NCBI GenBank assembly: GCA_023434665.1
Contig: JAEYSM010000065.1
Coordinates: 1-64,000, forward strand
Length of the DNA: 64,000 nt
Reading direction: 5' to 3'
Origin: Bacteroidota bacterium
GTDB lineage: Bacteria > Bacteroidota > Bacteroidia > Bacteroidales > Lentimicrobiaceae
Under the pieces are notes generated by a model that searched no databases, was not told where the DNA came from, and saw only the letters and a program-made list of their open reading frames with translations. Below, one piece after another: positions 17,160 through 25,120 of the stretch. The first letter of the stretch is position 1, and each line of letters opens with the position of its first letter. Position numbers and translations under genes: made by a program.

Positions 17160-19181
17160 GTGAACTTTAAAATAACTTCAGAGTACCAACCGGCAGGCGA
17201 TCAGCCACAGGCAATACAGCAACTGGCAGAAGGCATAAAGCGAGGAGATCCAGCACAGATTCTGTTAGGGGTTACAGGTTCTGGTAAGACATTTACCATA
17301 GCAAATGTTATTGCCGAAATCAACAGACCTACTCTGGTGTTAAGTCACAACAAAACCCTTGCTGCACAGCTATATGGAGAATTCAAACAATTTTTCCCTG
17401 ATAATGCTGTAGAATATTTTGTATCATATTACGACTACTATCAACCCGAGGCTTTCCTGCCATCTACAAATACCTATATTGAGAAGGACCTGTCAATTAA
17501 CGATGAACTCGAGAAGTTAAGATTAAGTGCAACTTCTGCTTTGCTCTCAGGACGACGCGATGTGATTGTTGTATCCTCAGTATCATGCATTTATGGTATT
17601 GGTAATCCTGATGATTTTTCAAATGGAGTCATAAAACTACAGGTTGGTGAAAAGCTTAGCAGAAAAAAACTTTTATGGAGTCTGGTCGAGAGTTTATACA
17701 ACAGAAGTGAAGTAGAATTCAATCGTGGAAATTTCAGAGTTAAAGGCGACACAGTAGATATCTTCCCTGCATATGCGGATTATGGGGTCAGGGTTTTATT
17801 CTGGGATGATGAAATTGAGGGAATTGAGTCTTTTAATCCAATTGACGGTCATTTGGTTGAGAAAATGGAAATGATAAACATTTACCCGGCTAACATTTTC
17901 GTGACTTCAAAGGAAAAAATGAAAGATTCTATTCAGGAGATTCAGTTCGACCTGATGAAGCAGGTTGACTACTTTAACGATGAAAGAAAGATCCTTGAAG
18001 CTAAACGACTTGAGGACAGGGTGACATATGATATTGAAATGATGCGCGAGTTGGGTTATTGCCCCGGGATTGAGAATTACTCCCGTTATTTTGATGGAAG
18101 AACTCCGGGATCAAGGCCATTCTGCCTGCTTGATTATTTCCCTGATGACTTCATAACTGTAATAGATGAAAGTCATGTTACTATTTCGCAGATAAAAGCT
18201 ATGTACGGAGGAGATCGTTCCCGAAAGCAAACATTAGTTGAATATGGTTTCCGGCTTCCTTCAGCTCTTGACAATCGCCCTCTGAAATTTGAAGAATTCG
18301 AGGGCCTGACAGGTCAGACTATCTATATGAGTGCTACTCCCGCCGATTACGAATTACAAAAATCGGGAGGTGTAGTTGTTGAACAACTAATAAGGCCTAC
18401 TGGCTTAACTGACCCTCCGATTGAAGTTAGGCCAAGCATTTCACAGGTGGATGATTTACTGGATGAGATTGATCAGACACTTAAAAATGGTGGAAGAGTT
18501 CTGGTTACAACACTGACAAAAAGAATGGCAGAAGAGCTAACCAAGTACATGACAAGGGTCAATATTAAGTGCAGATATATCCATTCAGATGTAGATACTC
18601 TCGAAAGGGTTGAGATTCTCCGAGATTTGCGTCTTGGACTGTTTGATGTGCTGGTAGGTGTCAACCTTCTCCGTGAAGGTCTCGACCTTCCTGAAGTCTC
18701 TTTAGTTGCCATCCTTGATGCTGATAAAGAAGGATTCCTCAGATCAGAAAGATCGCTCACACAGACAGCAGGAAGAGCCGCCCGAAACATCAATAGTAAA
18801 GTTATCATGTATGCCGATAAGATTACTGATTCAATGCAGAGGACTATTGACGAGACCAACAGGAGAAGAGCCAAACAGATAACCTATAATACCGAGCATA
18901 ATATAATACCTGCGCAGATTATCAAATCCACAGCATCTATCCTGGGACAAACAGCAGTTGCAGGTGGAGAAAAGCATCCAAAAGTTTATGTTGAGAATGA
19001 TACCTTGAATGTAGCAGCCGACCCGGTAGTTCAATATATGAACAATGAGCAGCTCGATAAACTGATAACCAGGACAAGAAAAGCAATGGAAAAAGCAGCC
19101 AAAGAGCTCGACTTTATTGAAGCAGCCAGATTGCGCGATGAAATGTATGCTTTACAGGAGAAACAGAAAGGGGGTAAATAG
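17160..19181 (+). CDS. uvrB: UvrABC system protein B
   Basis: 673 residues starting at GTG 17160; the N-terminus (FKITSEYQPAGDQPQAIQQL) fits the family, so the non-ATG start is credible. Walker A is LLGVTGSGKTFT and the beta-hairpin region is YFVSYYDYYQPEAFLP. VIDESHVT is the helicase motif II, with helicase motifs V/VI at LLREGLDLPEVS and QTAGRAARN. The UVR domain is at the C-terminus (RKAMEKAAKELDFIEAARLRDE). It is the damage-verifying helicase of nucleotide excision repair, working with UvrA and UvrC. Confidence 0.97.
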   Translation: MNFKITSEYQPAGDQPQAIQQLAEGIKRGDPAQILLGVTGSGKTFTIANVIAEINRPTLVLSHNKTLAAQLYGEFKQFFPDNAVEYFVSYYDYYQPEAFLPSTNTYIEKDLSINDELEKLRLSATSALLSGRRDVIVVSSVSCIYGIGNPDDFSNGVIKLQVGEKLSRKKLLWSLVESLYNRSEVEFNRGNFRVKGDTVDIFPAYADYGVRVLFWDDEIEGIESFNPIDGHLVEKMEMINIYPANIFVTSKEKMKDSIQEIQFDLMKQVDYFNDERKILEAKRLEDRVTYDIEMMRELGYCPGIENYSRYFDGRTPGSRPFCLLDYFPDDFITVIDESHVTISQIKAMYGGDRSRKQTLVEYGFRLPSALDNRPLKFEEFEGLTGQTIYMSATPADYELQKSGGVVVEQLIRPTGLTDPPIEVRPSISQVDDLLDEIDQTLKNGGRVLVTTLTKRMAEELTKYMTRVNIKCRYIHSDVDTLERVEILRDLRLGLFDVLVGVNLLREGLDLPEVSLVAILDADKEGFLRSERSLTQTAGRAARNINSKVIMYADKITDSMQRTIDETNRRRAKQITYNTEHNIIPAQIIKSTASILGQTAVAGGEKHPKVYVENDTLNVAADPVVQYMNNEQLDKLITRTRKAMEKAAKELDFIEAARLRDEMYALQEKQKGGK

Positions 19182-19222
19182 ATTGTTCCCATTTCCGGAA
19201 AATGATAATCTATCCAGCCTTC

Positions 19223-19262
19223 AAAAAAAAAGCTGCCCTGGGAAGGCAGCTTCTTTCTTTTA
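19223..19262. terminator. Bidirectional terminator between uvrB and FKBP gene
   Basis: AAGCTGCC and GGCAGCTT make an 8-bp stem with a 7-base loop. There are eight A residues on the left and a T-rich run on the right, so it works for both convergent genes. Confidence 0.9.
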
Positions 19263-19273
19263 AATAAATTCCT

Positions 19274-20599
19274 TTAGTTAACTTCAATGAGTTCTACATC
19301 AAATACCAGAGTTGCACTTGGAGGAATAGATGGTCTGCCATTTTCTCCATAAGCAAGTTGTGAAGGAATAATGAGACGACCTTTACCACCTTCTTTCATT
19401 AACGCAATTCCTTCGTCCCATCCACGAATCACCTGACCCTGGCCAAGAACAAATGAGAAAGGTTCTCCGCGGTCAACTGATGAATCGAACTTGGTACCAT
19501 CAATAAGAGTTCCTGTGTAATGTACTTTTACTGTCTTTCCGGCAGCAGCTTGTTCGCCTGTACCTTTTTTGGTTTCAATATAATATAATCCTGAGGCAGT
19601 AGGAGCTACATTAATGTTATTGGATTTCAGATAACTCTGTAGTTTTCCGGCTTCTTCTTTTTTAGCTCTTTCTTTTTCTTCGTTAGCTTTCCTTTGCTGA
19701 TCAGCCTGTTCCTTTTCAAACTGAGCTTTGGTCATAATATCAACCAATTCCAGATCATACAGCAAAGTTGTATAAGGAGGTATCATCTGACCTCTTCCCT
19801 GCTCTCCAAAAGCGAGTGAAGAAGGGACAATAATAGATGCTTTAGATCCTTTTGACATGAGACTGAGAGCTTCTGTAACACCTTTATTATCAAAATCTCT
19901 TCCACTTTCCCACATCATTGGTTGTCCCTGGTCGTAGGTCGAATAGAGAACGCGTCCGTCTATTGTTGAAACTTTGAAATGAATTTTACCATAATCTCCT
20001 GTTTTGGGCTTTTGGTTATTACCTTTCTGAGTTTCAATGAAATACAGACCCGAAGGCAATGGAGCTACAGTGATATTATTGTTGGTCAGATAACTTTTTA
20101 ATGAAGTCAGTTCAGTGTTTTTGAATTCTTCCATTTCAACTCTGTGATCAGCTTCCATCTGTTCCTGTGTCTTAGCTGAAATGAGTTTGATATTAAAATG
20201 GATATCCTTGCCAATAAAAGTAGAATCAGGAACCTGTGGCATTCTGATAGTCTTGATAAAGAATGAATCAGCCGAAGTGATGAAAGTAGCACTGTCCCCT
20301 GGCTTCATCATTGTCAATGCTGTATAAAGATCTCCCTTGTAAGTAGGTGGGTTGACCGGTAAAAGGAAATCCTGTGGGATTTCAATTGAATTGAATAATG
20401 TAGAATCATCAATGGAATACTGAAGTTTTAGATTCAGTACCATTCCTTCTTTCACGGTTGTGGTATCATCACCTTTAACGTGAAATTTGTAGTATAAGCC
20501 ATCGCTTGTTTTTTTGAATCCTCTGTGTTTGGAACATGCAAAGAATGTAAGCATGGTTGCCATTACCAACAGCAAGAGATTAAGATTTCTGTATTTCAT
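19274..20599 (-). CDS. Lipoprotein with three FKBP-type peptidyl-prolyl isomerase domains
   Basis: 441 residues. The signal peptide ends in the lipobox TFFAC with Cys22. Three FKBP-like modules follow: a divergent one at about 30-145, a second at 175-290 (GDYGKIHFKVSTIDG, AFGEQGRGQMIPPYTTLLYDLEL) and a canonical C-terminal one at 335-441 (VKVHYTGTLIDGTKFDSS, LAYGENGRPSIPPSATLVFDVEL). A charged helical linker (KEQADQQRKANEEKERAKKEE) joins the second and third. It likely acts as a periplasm-facing folding catalyst or chaperone. Only the third domain looks fully active. A second FKBP lipoprotein gene lies just upstream. Confidence 0.9.
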   Translation of the reverse strand: MKYRNLNLLLLVMATMLTFFACSKHRGFKKTSDGLYYKFHVKGDDTTTVKEGMVLNLKLQYSIDDSTLFNSIEIPQDFLLPVNPPTYKGDLYTALTMMKPGDSATFITSADSFFIKTIRMPQVPDSTFIGKDIHFNIKLISAKTQEQMEADHRVEMEEFKNTELTSLKSYLTNNNITVAPLPSGLYFIETQKGNNQKPKTGDYGKIHFKVSTIDGRVLYSTYDQGQPMMWESGRDFDNKGVTEALSLMSKGSKASIIVPSSLAFGEQGRGQMIPPYTTLLYDLELVDIMTKAQFEKEQADQQRKANEEKERAKKEEAGKLQSYLKSNNINVAPTASGLYYIETKKGTGEQAAAGKTVKVHYTGTLIDGTKFDSSVDRGEPFSFVLGQGQVIRGWDEGIALMKEGGKGRLIIPSQLAYGENGRPSIPPSATLVFDVELIEVN

Positions 20600-20624
20600 C
20601 AGGTTACGGTTAATTAATTATTGA

Positions 20625-21257
20625 TCATTTTAACTCAAGTAATTCAATATCATAGATTAGAGTGGATTTTGACGGCACTTTATCCAGGTCGCCCAACAAT
20701 CCATATCCAAGGTGCGAAGGTATGATAAATTTTGCCCTGTCTCCTACTCTTAGCAACAATATTCCTTCCTCCAAACCACTCTCAACACCTCCTCTTCCAA
20801 TAAGAAACTCTTTAGCCCCGGATTCTTCAGAAGAATAAATTTCTTCACCGTTTATCAACTCCACCCTAAAATTAAGAACTGCAATCTTTCCTTCTTCTGC
20901 TCTTTCTCCATCACCTTTTTTATATATGCCATATCTCAGCCCGGAACCTGTTTCCTGCATCTTCCAATTGCGTCGTTTTATATAATTATTGATTTGAAGT
21001 TCCTCCTCTTTAACTGCCTGTTTATTAGCATGTATTAACGGCTCTTCAAGTTTTTTCGTATCTATCTCTTGGGGTTGTTCTTCTTTCTGATTAAAACGGC
21101 AGGCTGACAAGCTAAGAATTAAAAGACAGCCAATCATAATTAATTGCTTCAAAGTTGGGATCTTCTTCAAACGACTCAAGCCACTTAAATACCCAATCCA
21201 AATGATATGAGTGATCCTGTTTGAAGTAAATGATCCTTTAAGATTAAGATTTCTCAT
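20625..21257 (-). CDS. FKBP-type peptidyl-prolyl isomerase lipoprotein (GldI-like)
   Basis: 210 residues if started at ATG 21257, which overlaps the nrnA stop in an ATGA arrangement typical of coupled genes. An in-frame TTG at 21170 would give a more ordinary lipoprotein signal (KKIPTLKQLIMIGCLLILSLSAC) and a 181-residue protein. The start is therefore open. The lipobox Cys is followed by a charged linker and one FKBP domain (GKIAVLNFRVELINGEEIYSS, LGYGLLGDLDKVPSKSTLIYDIELLEL). The single-domain lipoprotein layout resembles the gliding-motility protein GldI; role in motility or secretion is inference. Confidence 0.85.
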   Translation of the reverse strand: MRNLNLKGSFTSNRITHIIWIGYLSGLSRLKKIPTLKQLIMIGCLLILSLSACRFNQKEEQPQEIDTKKLEEPLIHANKQAVKEEELQINNYIKRRNWKMQETGSGLRYGIYKKGDGERAEEGKIAVLNFRVELINGEEIYSSEESGAKEFLIGRGGVESGLEEGILLLRVGDRAKFIIPSHLGYGLLGDLDKVPSKSTLIYDIELLELK

Positions 21258-22300
21258 AATACAGAACTTTTATGAGCAGCTGAATTCAACGCTTCTTTAT
21301 AGTCTTTAAGGATACTTTCGAAATTTGCAAGTGTCTCTTTCATAGGTACAAATGAGTCACCACCAGCGGCATTCATATGTCCGCCTCCCTTAAAATACTT
21401 TCTCGCAATTTCATTAACCGGAAAATCAGCTTTTGACCTCAGTGAAATTCTTATTGAACCATTCTTTTCAGTAAACAAAGCAGCACAACTTATATTCCTG
21501 ATGGACAATGCATAATTGACAAATCCCTCAGTGTCTCCGGGTTGATGGTTATACTTCTCCAGGTCTTCTTTAGTCAGCCATATGTATGCTGTACTGTATT
21601 CATTGAGGACTACCATTTTTTCACTCAAACAAAATCCAAGAAGTCTCATACGATTTTCAGCATAAGTATCATAAACGAGTCGGTGGACAAGTTCAGTATC
21701 AACTCCTCTTTTAATGAGGTCAGCAACAATGGTATGTGTTTCCGGATAATTGCAGGCATAACTGAATGAACCGGTATCAGTCATCATTCCAACATAAATA
21801 TTAACGCCAACAGAATAATCAATCAGGTCTCTATCGCCTAAAGCACTAATGAAATTATAAATTAATTCAGCAGTAGAAGATACCTCAATGATAGAAAATG
21901 AAAGATCGAACTGGTCTTCAGGAAATGGATGATGATCTATGAGTACCTTCCTGGATTCAGCGCTTAATAGTTGGTCTTTAAACAGATTTACTCTTGAAAT
22001 GGCGTTGTAATCCAGACAAAATATTAATTCCGCCTCTTTTATCAGTCTTGCACCTTTTTTACTGTGATGAAAATAAATAACCGCATCTTCAAGTCCCGGC
22101 ATCCATCCAAGGAATTCTGGTACATCATTAGGTATTAATACATTTACTGAATGCCCCTTCTTTTTAAGATAGTGATACAATGCAAGGGAAGAACCAATTG
22201 CATCACCATCCGGGTTGTAATGAGTAGTGATAAGAATTTTTTTGGGTTCTGACAGTATGCTACTAATTTCCGAGACTGAACTGTTATTGAATTTTTGCAA
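21254..22300 (-). CDS. nrnA: DHH/DHHA1 phosphoesterase, NrnA-like (nanoRNase / pAp phosphatase)
   Basis: 348 residues. The DHH domain shows THYNPDGDAIGSS (metal ligands), CLDYNA and LIDHHPFPED. The C-terminal DHHA1 domain shows FKGGGHMNAAGG, which binds substrate. The family degrades 2-5-mer RNA and, in many members, pAp; it acts in the cytoplasm. The start codon is TTG at 22300; no better ATG was seen. First gene of the leftward unit with the two FKBP lipoproteins and divergent from ndk. Confidence 0.9.
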   Translation of the reverse strand: MQKFNNSSVSEISSILSEPKKILITTHYNPDGDAIGSSLALYHYLKKKGHSVNVLIPNDVPEFLGWMPGLEDAVIYFHHSKKGARLIKEAELIFCLDYNAISRVNLFKDQLLSAESRKVLIDHHPFPEDQFDLSFSIIEVSSTAELIYNFISALGDRDLIDYSVGVNIYVGMMTDTGSFSYACNYPETHTIVADLIKRGVDTELVHRLVYDTYAENRMRLLGFCLSEKMVVLNEYSTAYIWLTKEDLEKYNHQPGDTEGFVNYALSIRNISCAALFTEKNGSIRISLRSKADFPVNEIARKYFKGGGHMNAAGGDSFVPMKETLANFESILKDYKEALNSAAHKSSVL

Positions 22301-22410
22301 GCCTTCTGTTTTAAAGTTAAATAGCGAATTAAATTGAACACAAAAATAGTTATTTATGTTATGTGACCTTGAAACAAATTAGTATATTTACTCTATCAAC
22401 ATAAATAGAG

Positions 22411-22830
22411 ATGACAGGTAATATTACATTCACAATGATTAAGCCCGATGCAGTCAGAAACCTTCATTCGGGAAAAATACTTGATATGATTATAAATGCC
22501 GGCTTTGAGATTAAAGCGCTTAAAATGGTAAAACTCACAAGAGAAGTGGCTTCAAAATTTTATGAGATCCATAAAGAAAGGCCATTTTATTCTACTCTTG
22601 TTGAGTTTATGAGCTCGGGGCCTGTAATCGCTATAGTCCTTCAAAAAAGCGATGCCGTGCAGTCATTCCGTGATTTTATAGGATCTACCAATCCAGCTGA
22701 AGCCGTAAACGGGAGTATAAGACAAATGTTTGGCACATCCATTCAAAATAATGCTGTCCATGGCTCTGACAGTGATGAAAATGCCATAAGAGAGAGTACT
22801 TTCTTCTTTTCGGAATTTGAGATGATTTAA
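22411..22830 (+). CDS. ndk: Nucleoside diphosphate kinase
   Basis: 139 residues, the usual bacterial length. The N-terminal signature FTMIKPDAVRN and the active-site segment NAVHGSDSDENAIRE, whose His is phosphorylated during catalysis, are present. It balances NTP and dNTP pools by moving the gamma phosphate from ATP. TATATTTA, one base away from the -7 consensus, lies at 22383-22390. A weak hairpin follows the gene. Confidence 0.97.
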   Translation: MTGNITFTMIKPDAVRNLHSGKILDMIINAGFEIKALKMVKLTREVASKFYEIHKERPFYSTLVEFMSSGPVIAIVLQKSDAVQSFRDFIGSTNPAEAVNGSIRQMFGTSIQNNAVHGSDSDENAIRESTFFFSEFEMI

Positions 22831-22837
22831 TAAAATG

Positions 22838-22862
22838 TTGACTCAGATTAATCAAGAGTCAA
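22838..22862. terminator. Weak hairpin between ndk and XRE gene
   Basis: TTGACTC and GAGTCAA flank the inner palindrome GATTAATC. T-tracts are poor on both sides, so termination is only possible. Confidence 0.4.
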
Positions 22863-22886
22863 AAAGTTATAAAATAGTAGATAGTT

Positions 22887-23534
22887 CTATTCAGGGTGAT
22901 ACTCTGCGAAACTCTTGTCCGAATAAAAAATCACTATTTTGGTCACTCGTCGGGAATTCTGGCGATTTTTAGGCTTATCCTCATAAACAGGCCTGGGAGC
23001 CTCATAATTTGATTCTGAATCCGGGAGAAGTATTTCTTCATCCAACTGTTTTTCATTTCTTATAACGCCTCTTTTGGGCTCGATAAATTCTTCATCTGGC
23101 TCTTGGTCATAGTCAGATTGATTATCAGCAGCCTCTAAGGGTTCATTGAATAAATCCATTAGCGAGGCCTGTCTTCGCTCACCTGAAACTCTATCTCTTA
23201 AAATCTCTTGCGAAGGTTTTTCTTTTGATTTTTCTTCGCTAATAGATTGATTTTCTGCTTTTTCTTCATTCATCCTTCCTGAAGATGGTGTATTACTAAT
23301 GTACTGTCCGGTATTCTTATTGTAAGGATTCATCATTGGTCCTTCACCAAACAATAACCAGTTCATGCTAATGTCCGGATATTTCCTGAGGAGTTTTTGT
23401 ACGAAGTCAAGGCTGGGCTTATTTCTTCCATTAAGGATATGGGAAACACCAGATCTTTGAACACCTATCTGATCTGCCATCTCTGCAGGTGTAATATTCT
23501 TGGTTTTTATAACCAATGCAATTCTTGAATTCAT
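22887..23534 (-). CDS. XRE-family helix-turn-helix regulator with long acidic tail
   Basis: 215 residues. Residues 3-65 are a Cro/CI-type HTH (PAEMADQIGVQRSGVSHILNGRNKPSLDFVQKLL), followed by the PDISMNWLLFGEGPM segment common in Bacteroidetes XRE proteins. The remaining 145 residues are low-complexity and charged (EEKAENQSISEEKSKEKPSQE, DQEPDEEFIEPK) with a short C-terminal strand-like end (RRVTKIVIFYSDKSFAEYHPE). The promoter carries two palindromes TTACA-N2-TGTAA overlapping the -7 box, and more copies lie in the gene-free region beyond, so autoregulation is likely. The regulon is unknown. Confidence 0.85.
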   Translation of the reverse strand: MNSRIALVIKTKNITPAEMADQIGVQRSGVSHILNGRNKPSLDFVQKLLRKYPDISMNWLLFGEGPMMNPYNKNTGQYISNTPSSGRMNEEKAENQSISEEKSKEKPSQEILRDRVSGERRQASLMDLFNEPLEAADNQSDYDQEPDEEFIEPKRGVIRNEKQLDEEILLPDSESNYEAPRPVYEDKPKNRQNSRRVTKIVIFYSDKSFAEYHPE

Positions 23535-23546
23535 AGTAACCTATAT

Positions 23547-23577
23547 TTACATTTGTAATCTCGCTTTACAAATATAA
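23547..23577. promoter_or_regulatory. Two operator-like palindromes over the XRE promoter
   Basis: TTACATTTGTAA at 23547-23558 is a perfect TTACA-N2-TGTAA palindrome. TTACAAATATAA at 23566-23577 has one mismatch. Their centres are 19 bases apart and the second covers the -7 element, the arrangement expected of a self-repressing regulator. Confidence 0.6.
23569..23576 (-). promoter_or_regulatory. -7 element of the XRE regulator gene
   Basis: TATATTTG on the minus strand matches TAnnTTTG, 35 bases before ATG 23534. Confidence 0.55.
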
Positions 23578-23819
23578 AGAAAAGCTAAATGATATCAATG
23601 TAATCTCCAATATTTTCCCAAATTAGGTATATTTTAGTTTAACTGAAAACTCTATATGTCTGATTATCTATTTCTTATAAATTAGTTAAACCAAAAAATC
23701 TAAATTATTGTCCACAAGCTCTTTATAATGCATCACTACTTCAAATATAGTACTATATAAGACTGGTTTTTAGCTTTTTATATAATAGAAATAGATTAAG
23801 TTAGTGAAACATAGGTGTG

Positions 23820-23885
23820 TTACAATTGTTTCTTACATTTACAAATGTATCACTATGTAAATTTATATACAATATACATTTGTAA
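23820..23885. promoter_or_regulatory. Further operator-like palindromes
   Basis: Three copies of the XRE-promoter palindrome occur here: TTACAATTGTTT (23820-23831), TTACAAATGTAT (23839-23850) and ATACATTTGTAA (23874-23885). Each differs from TTACA-N2-TGTAA at one or two positions. They sit about 290-350 bases upstream of the XRE gene start. Confidence 0.5.
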
Positions 23886-24043
23886 TCTTTTTTTGATACT
23901 TTCTGCAAACATGTCATAATTCCTTATTCTTATTAGCTTTAATAAGGTGATTAATTACTTTATATGACTCTTTCAACTGCCTTTAATTGATGTTCTTATA
24001 TAATTATTAATATCCGATTCAGATTCAGACATTTTGCCGTATT

Positions 24044-24055
24044 CTACAATTGTAA
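24044..24055. promoter_or_regulatory. Outlying operator-like palindrome
   Basis: CTACAATTGTAA differs from TTACA-N2-TGTAA by one base and is the sixth copy counted in the island. Confidence 0.4.
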
Positions 24056-24132
24056 ACATCACTTTACGTAATAATTATTCAATTCAGGTTTAATCTTTTA
24101 GTTTTTTACTTCCCTTCTATTCAAACTCCCGG

Positions 24133-24386
24133 AAAAATCACCGAGTTGTCCTCGACAGATGAAGTGACTTTTACTCAGCAGTCGTATATCGATGATGCTC
24201 TTCACGCGGCTGTCTTCCACAGACGAATTAACTTCCACTCACTGGTCATCTTCCGATGTGTGGTTTTGATTAATCCACCCCTACCAATGGAGAATCTTTC
24301 ACTAAGCGATCCTATCTGACGTTTGAACTTTCTGAGTAGTCATCTACCGATAATTAAATTTTACTCAGCGGTTGTTGGCAGAAATG
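24133..24386. repeat. Degenerate tandem repeat, period about 32 bp, about eight units
   Basis: Units begin near 24133, 24165, 24198, 24228, 24261, 24292, 24324 and 24355. Shared cores are TTTTACTCAGCAGTCGT (24170) and TTTTACTCAGCGGTTGT (24359), with variants TTCCACTCACTGGTCATC and CTTTCTGAGTAGTCATC, each usually followed by TTCCGATGA or similar. Unit lengths vary from 30 to 33 and the frame is not kept, so it is not a coding repeat now. The fifth unit is the most diverged. Confidence 0.55.
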
Positions 24387-24689
24387 TGATTACGAATTAA
24401 CCCATGAAGCAAAAGTTCATGATAAGGATATTGAAGTCACGATATCCGATAAGGAAAAGTGAAATAAGGACGGAGGAAACTATAAGCGGCTGAGAATTCA
24501 AAATTCATGTCCTCTACATCAGTTGATTTTAAATTTCAAATTCTGGGAGGGTTAAAATAGTATTAAAAATGCTGCACGCCGCTTCCCTATTGACCTTAAG
24601 AAAATTTGATGTAAGCTCTATAAATTTGTTTTTGGCAAATTGAAGTTAGCAAACTGAGTTGACTCTGTATTATTAAAGAGATAGTTCTA

Positions 24690-24744
24690 TTATGGTTCAA
24701 TTACGGTTACCTTACCGTTAACTTACCCTTAAATTACGGTTTGG
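24690..24744. repeat. Five 11-bp direct repeats
   Basis: Five adjacent units: TTATGGTTCAA, TTACGGTTACC, TTACCGTTAAC, TTACCCTTAAA, TTACGGTTTGG. The consensus is close to TTACSGTTAAC with exact 11-base spacing, about one helical turn, so all units face the same side of the DNA. Confidence 0.65.
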
Positions 24745-25120
24745 GTAAATGAACCCTTTGTCAACCGTATGTCTATTGTATGATTTCTTCATGTCAATCT
24801 ACCAACTGCTGATATAAAATGGTGGACCTATTCAAAGCCTAGCTCAGATCATTTACAATTTGTTATGCTCAGGATACCTGGCAACAAATGAATTTCCCAC
24901 ATAATACTACAAATGAGAAAATCATAGCCTCATCCATCTGAAGCGTGTTTGCATATGTTCCAAGCTATTGTAGGATCTATAGATCTTACACCTCTTCAGT
25001 AAAACGGTCATTTGATAATGGTAAAAGCTGGGAAGAAATTTCCACCATTCCCAAGGGATTTTCCTCTATCTGTTAAAAGGCCTGAGTAGTTGTGTAATCC
25101 AGAAAGTGATTGTTAAGTAG

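Larger units (their letters stand above)
23535..25120. other. 1.6 kb gene-free island
   Basis: No ORF with coding character spans this stretch on either strand; stops are dense in all frames. It is AT-rich and holds six TTACA-N2-TGTAA palindromes (23547-24055), a degenerate 30-33 bp tandem repeat (about 24133-24386) and five 11-bp direct repeats (24690-24744). TTGTCCACA at about 23708, one mismatch from a DnaA box, is isolated. The rest shows no structure I can name. It could be a regulatory region, an untranslated RNA locus or decayed DNA. Confidence 0.7.

Noticed and set aside
23708..23716. DnaA box marking oriC
   Set aside because: A single TTGTCCACA with one mismatch is expected by chance in AT-rich DNA; no cluster or unwinding element could be paired with it.
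24123..24386. CRISPR array in the gene-free island
   Set aside because: Units are contiguous and all diverged, with no conserved repeat alternating with unique spacers and no cas genes nearby.
24701..24760. Short peptide frame through the 11-bp repeats
   Set aside because: It has fewer than 20 codons without a start context; the repeat structure explains the apparent pattern.
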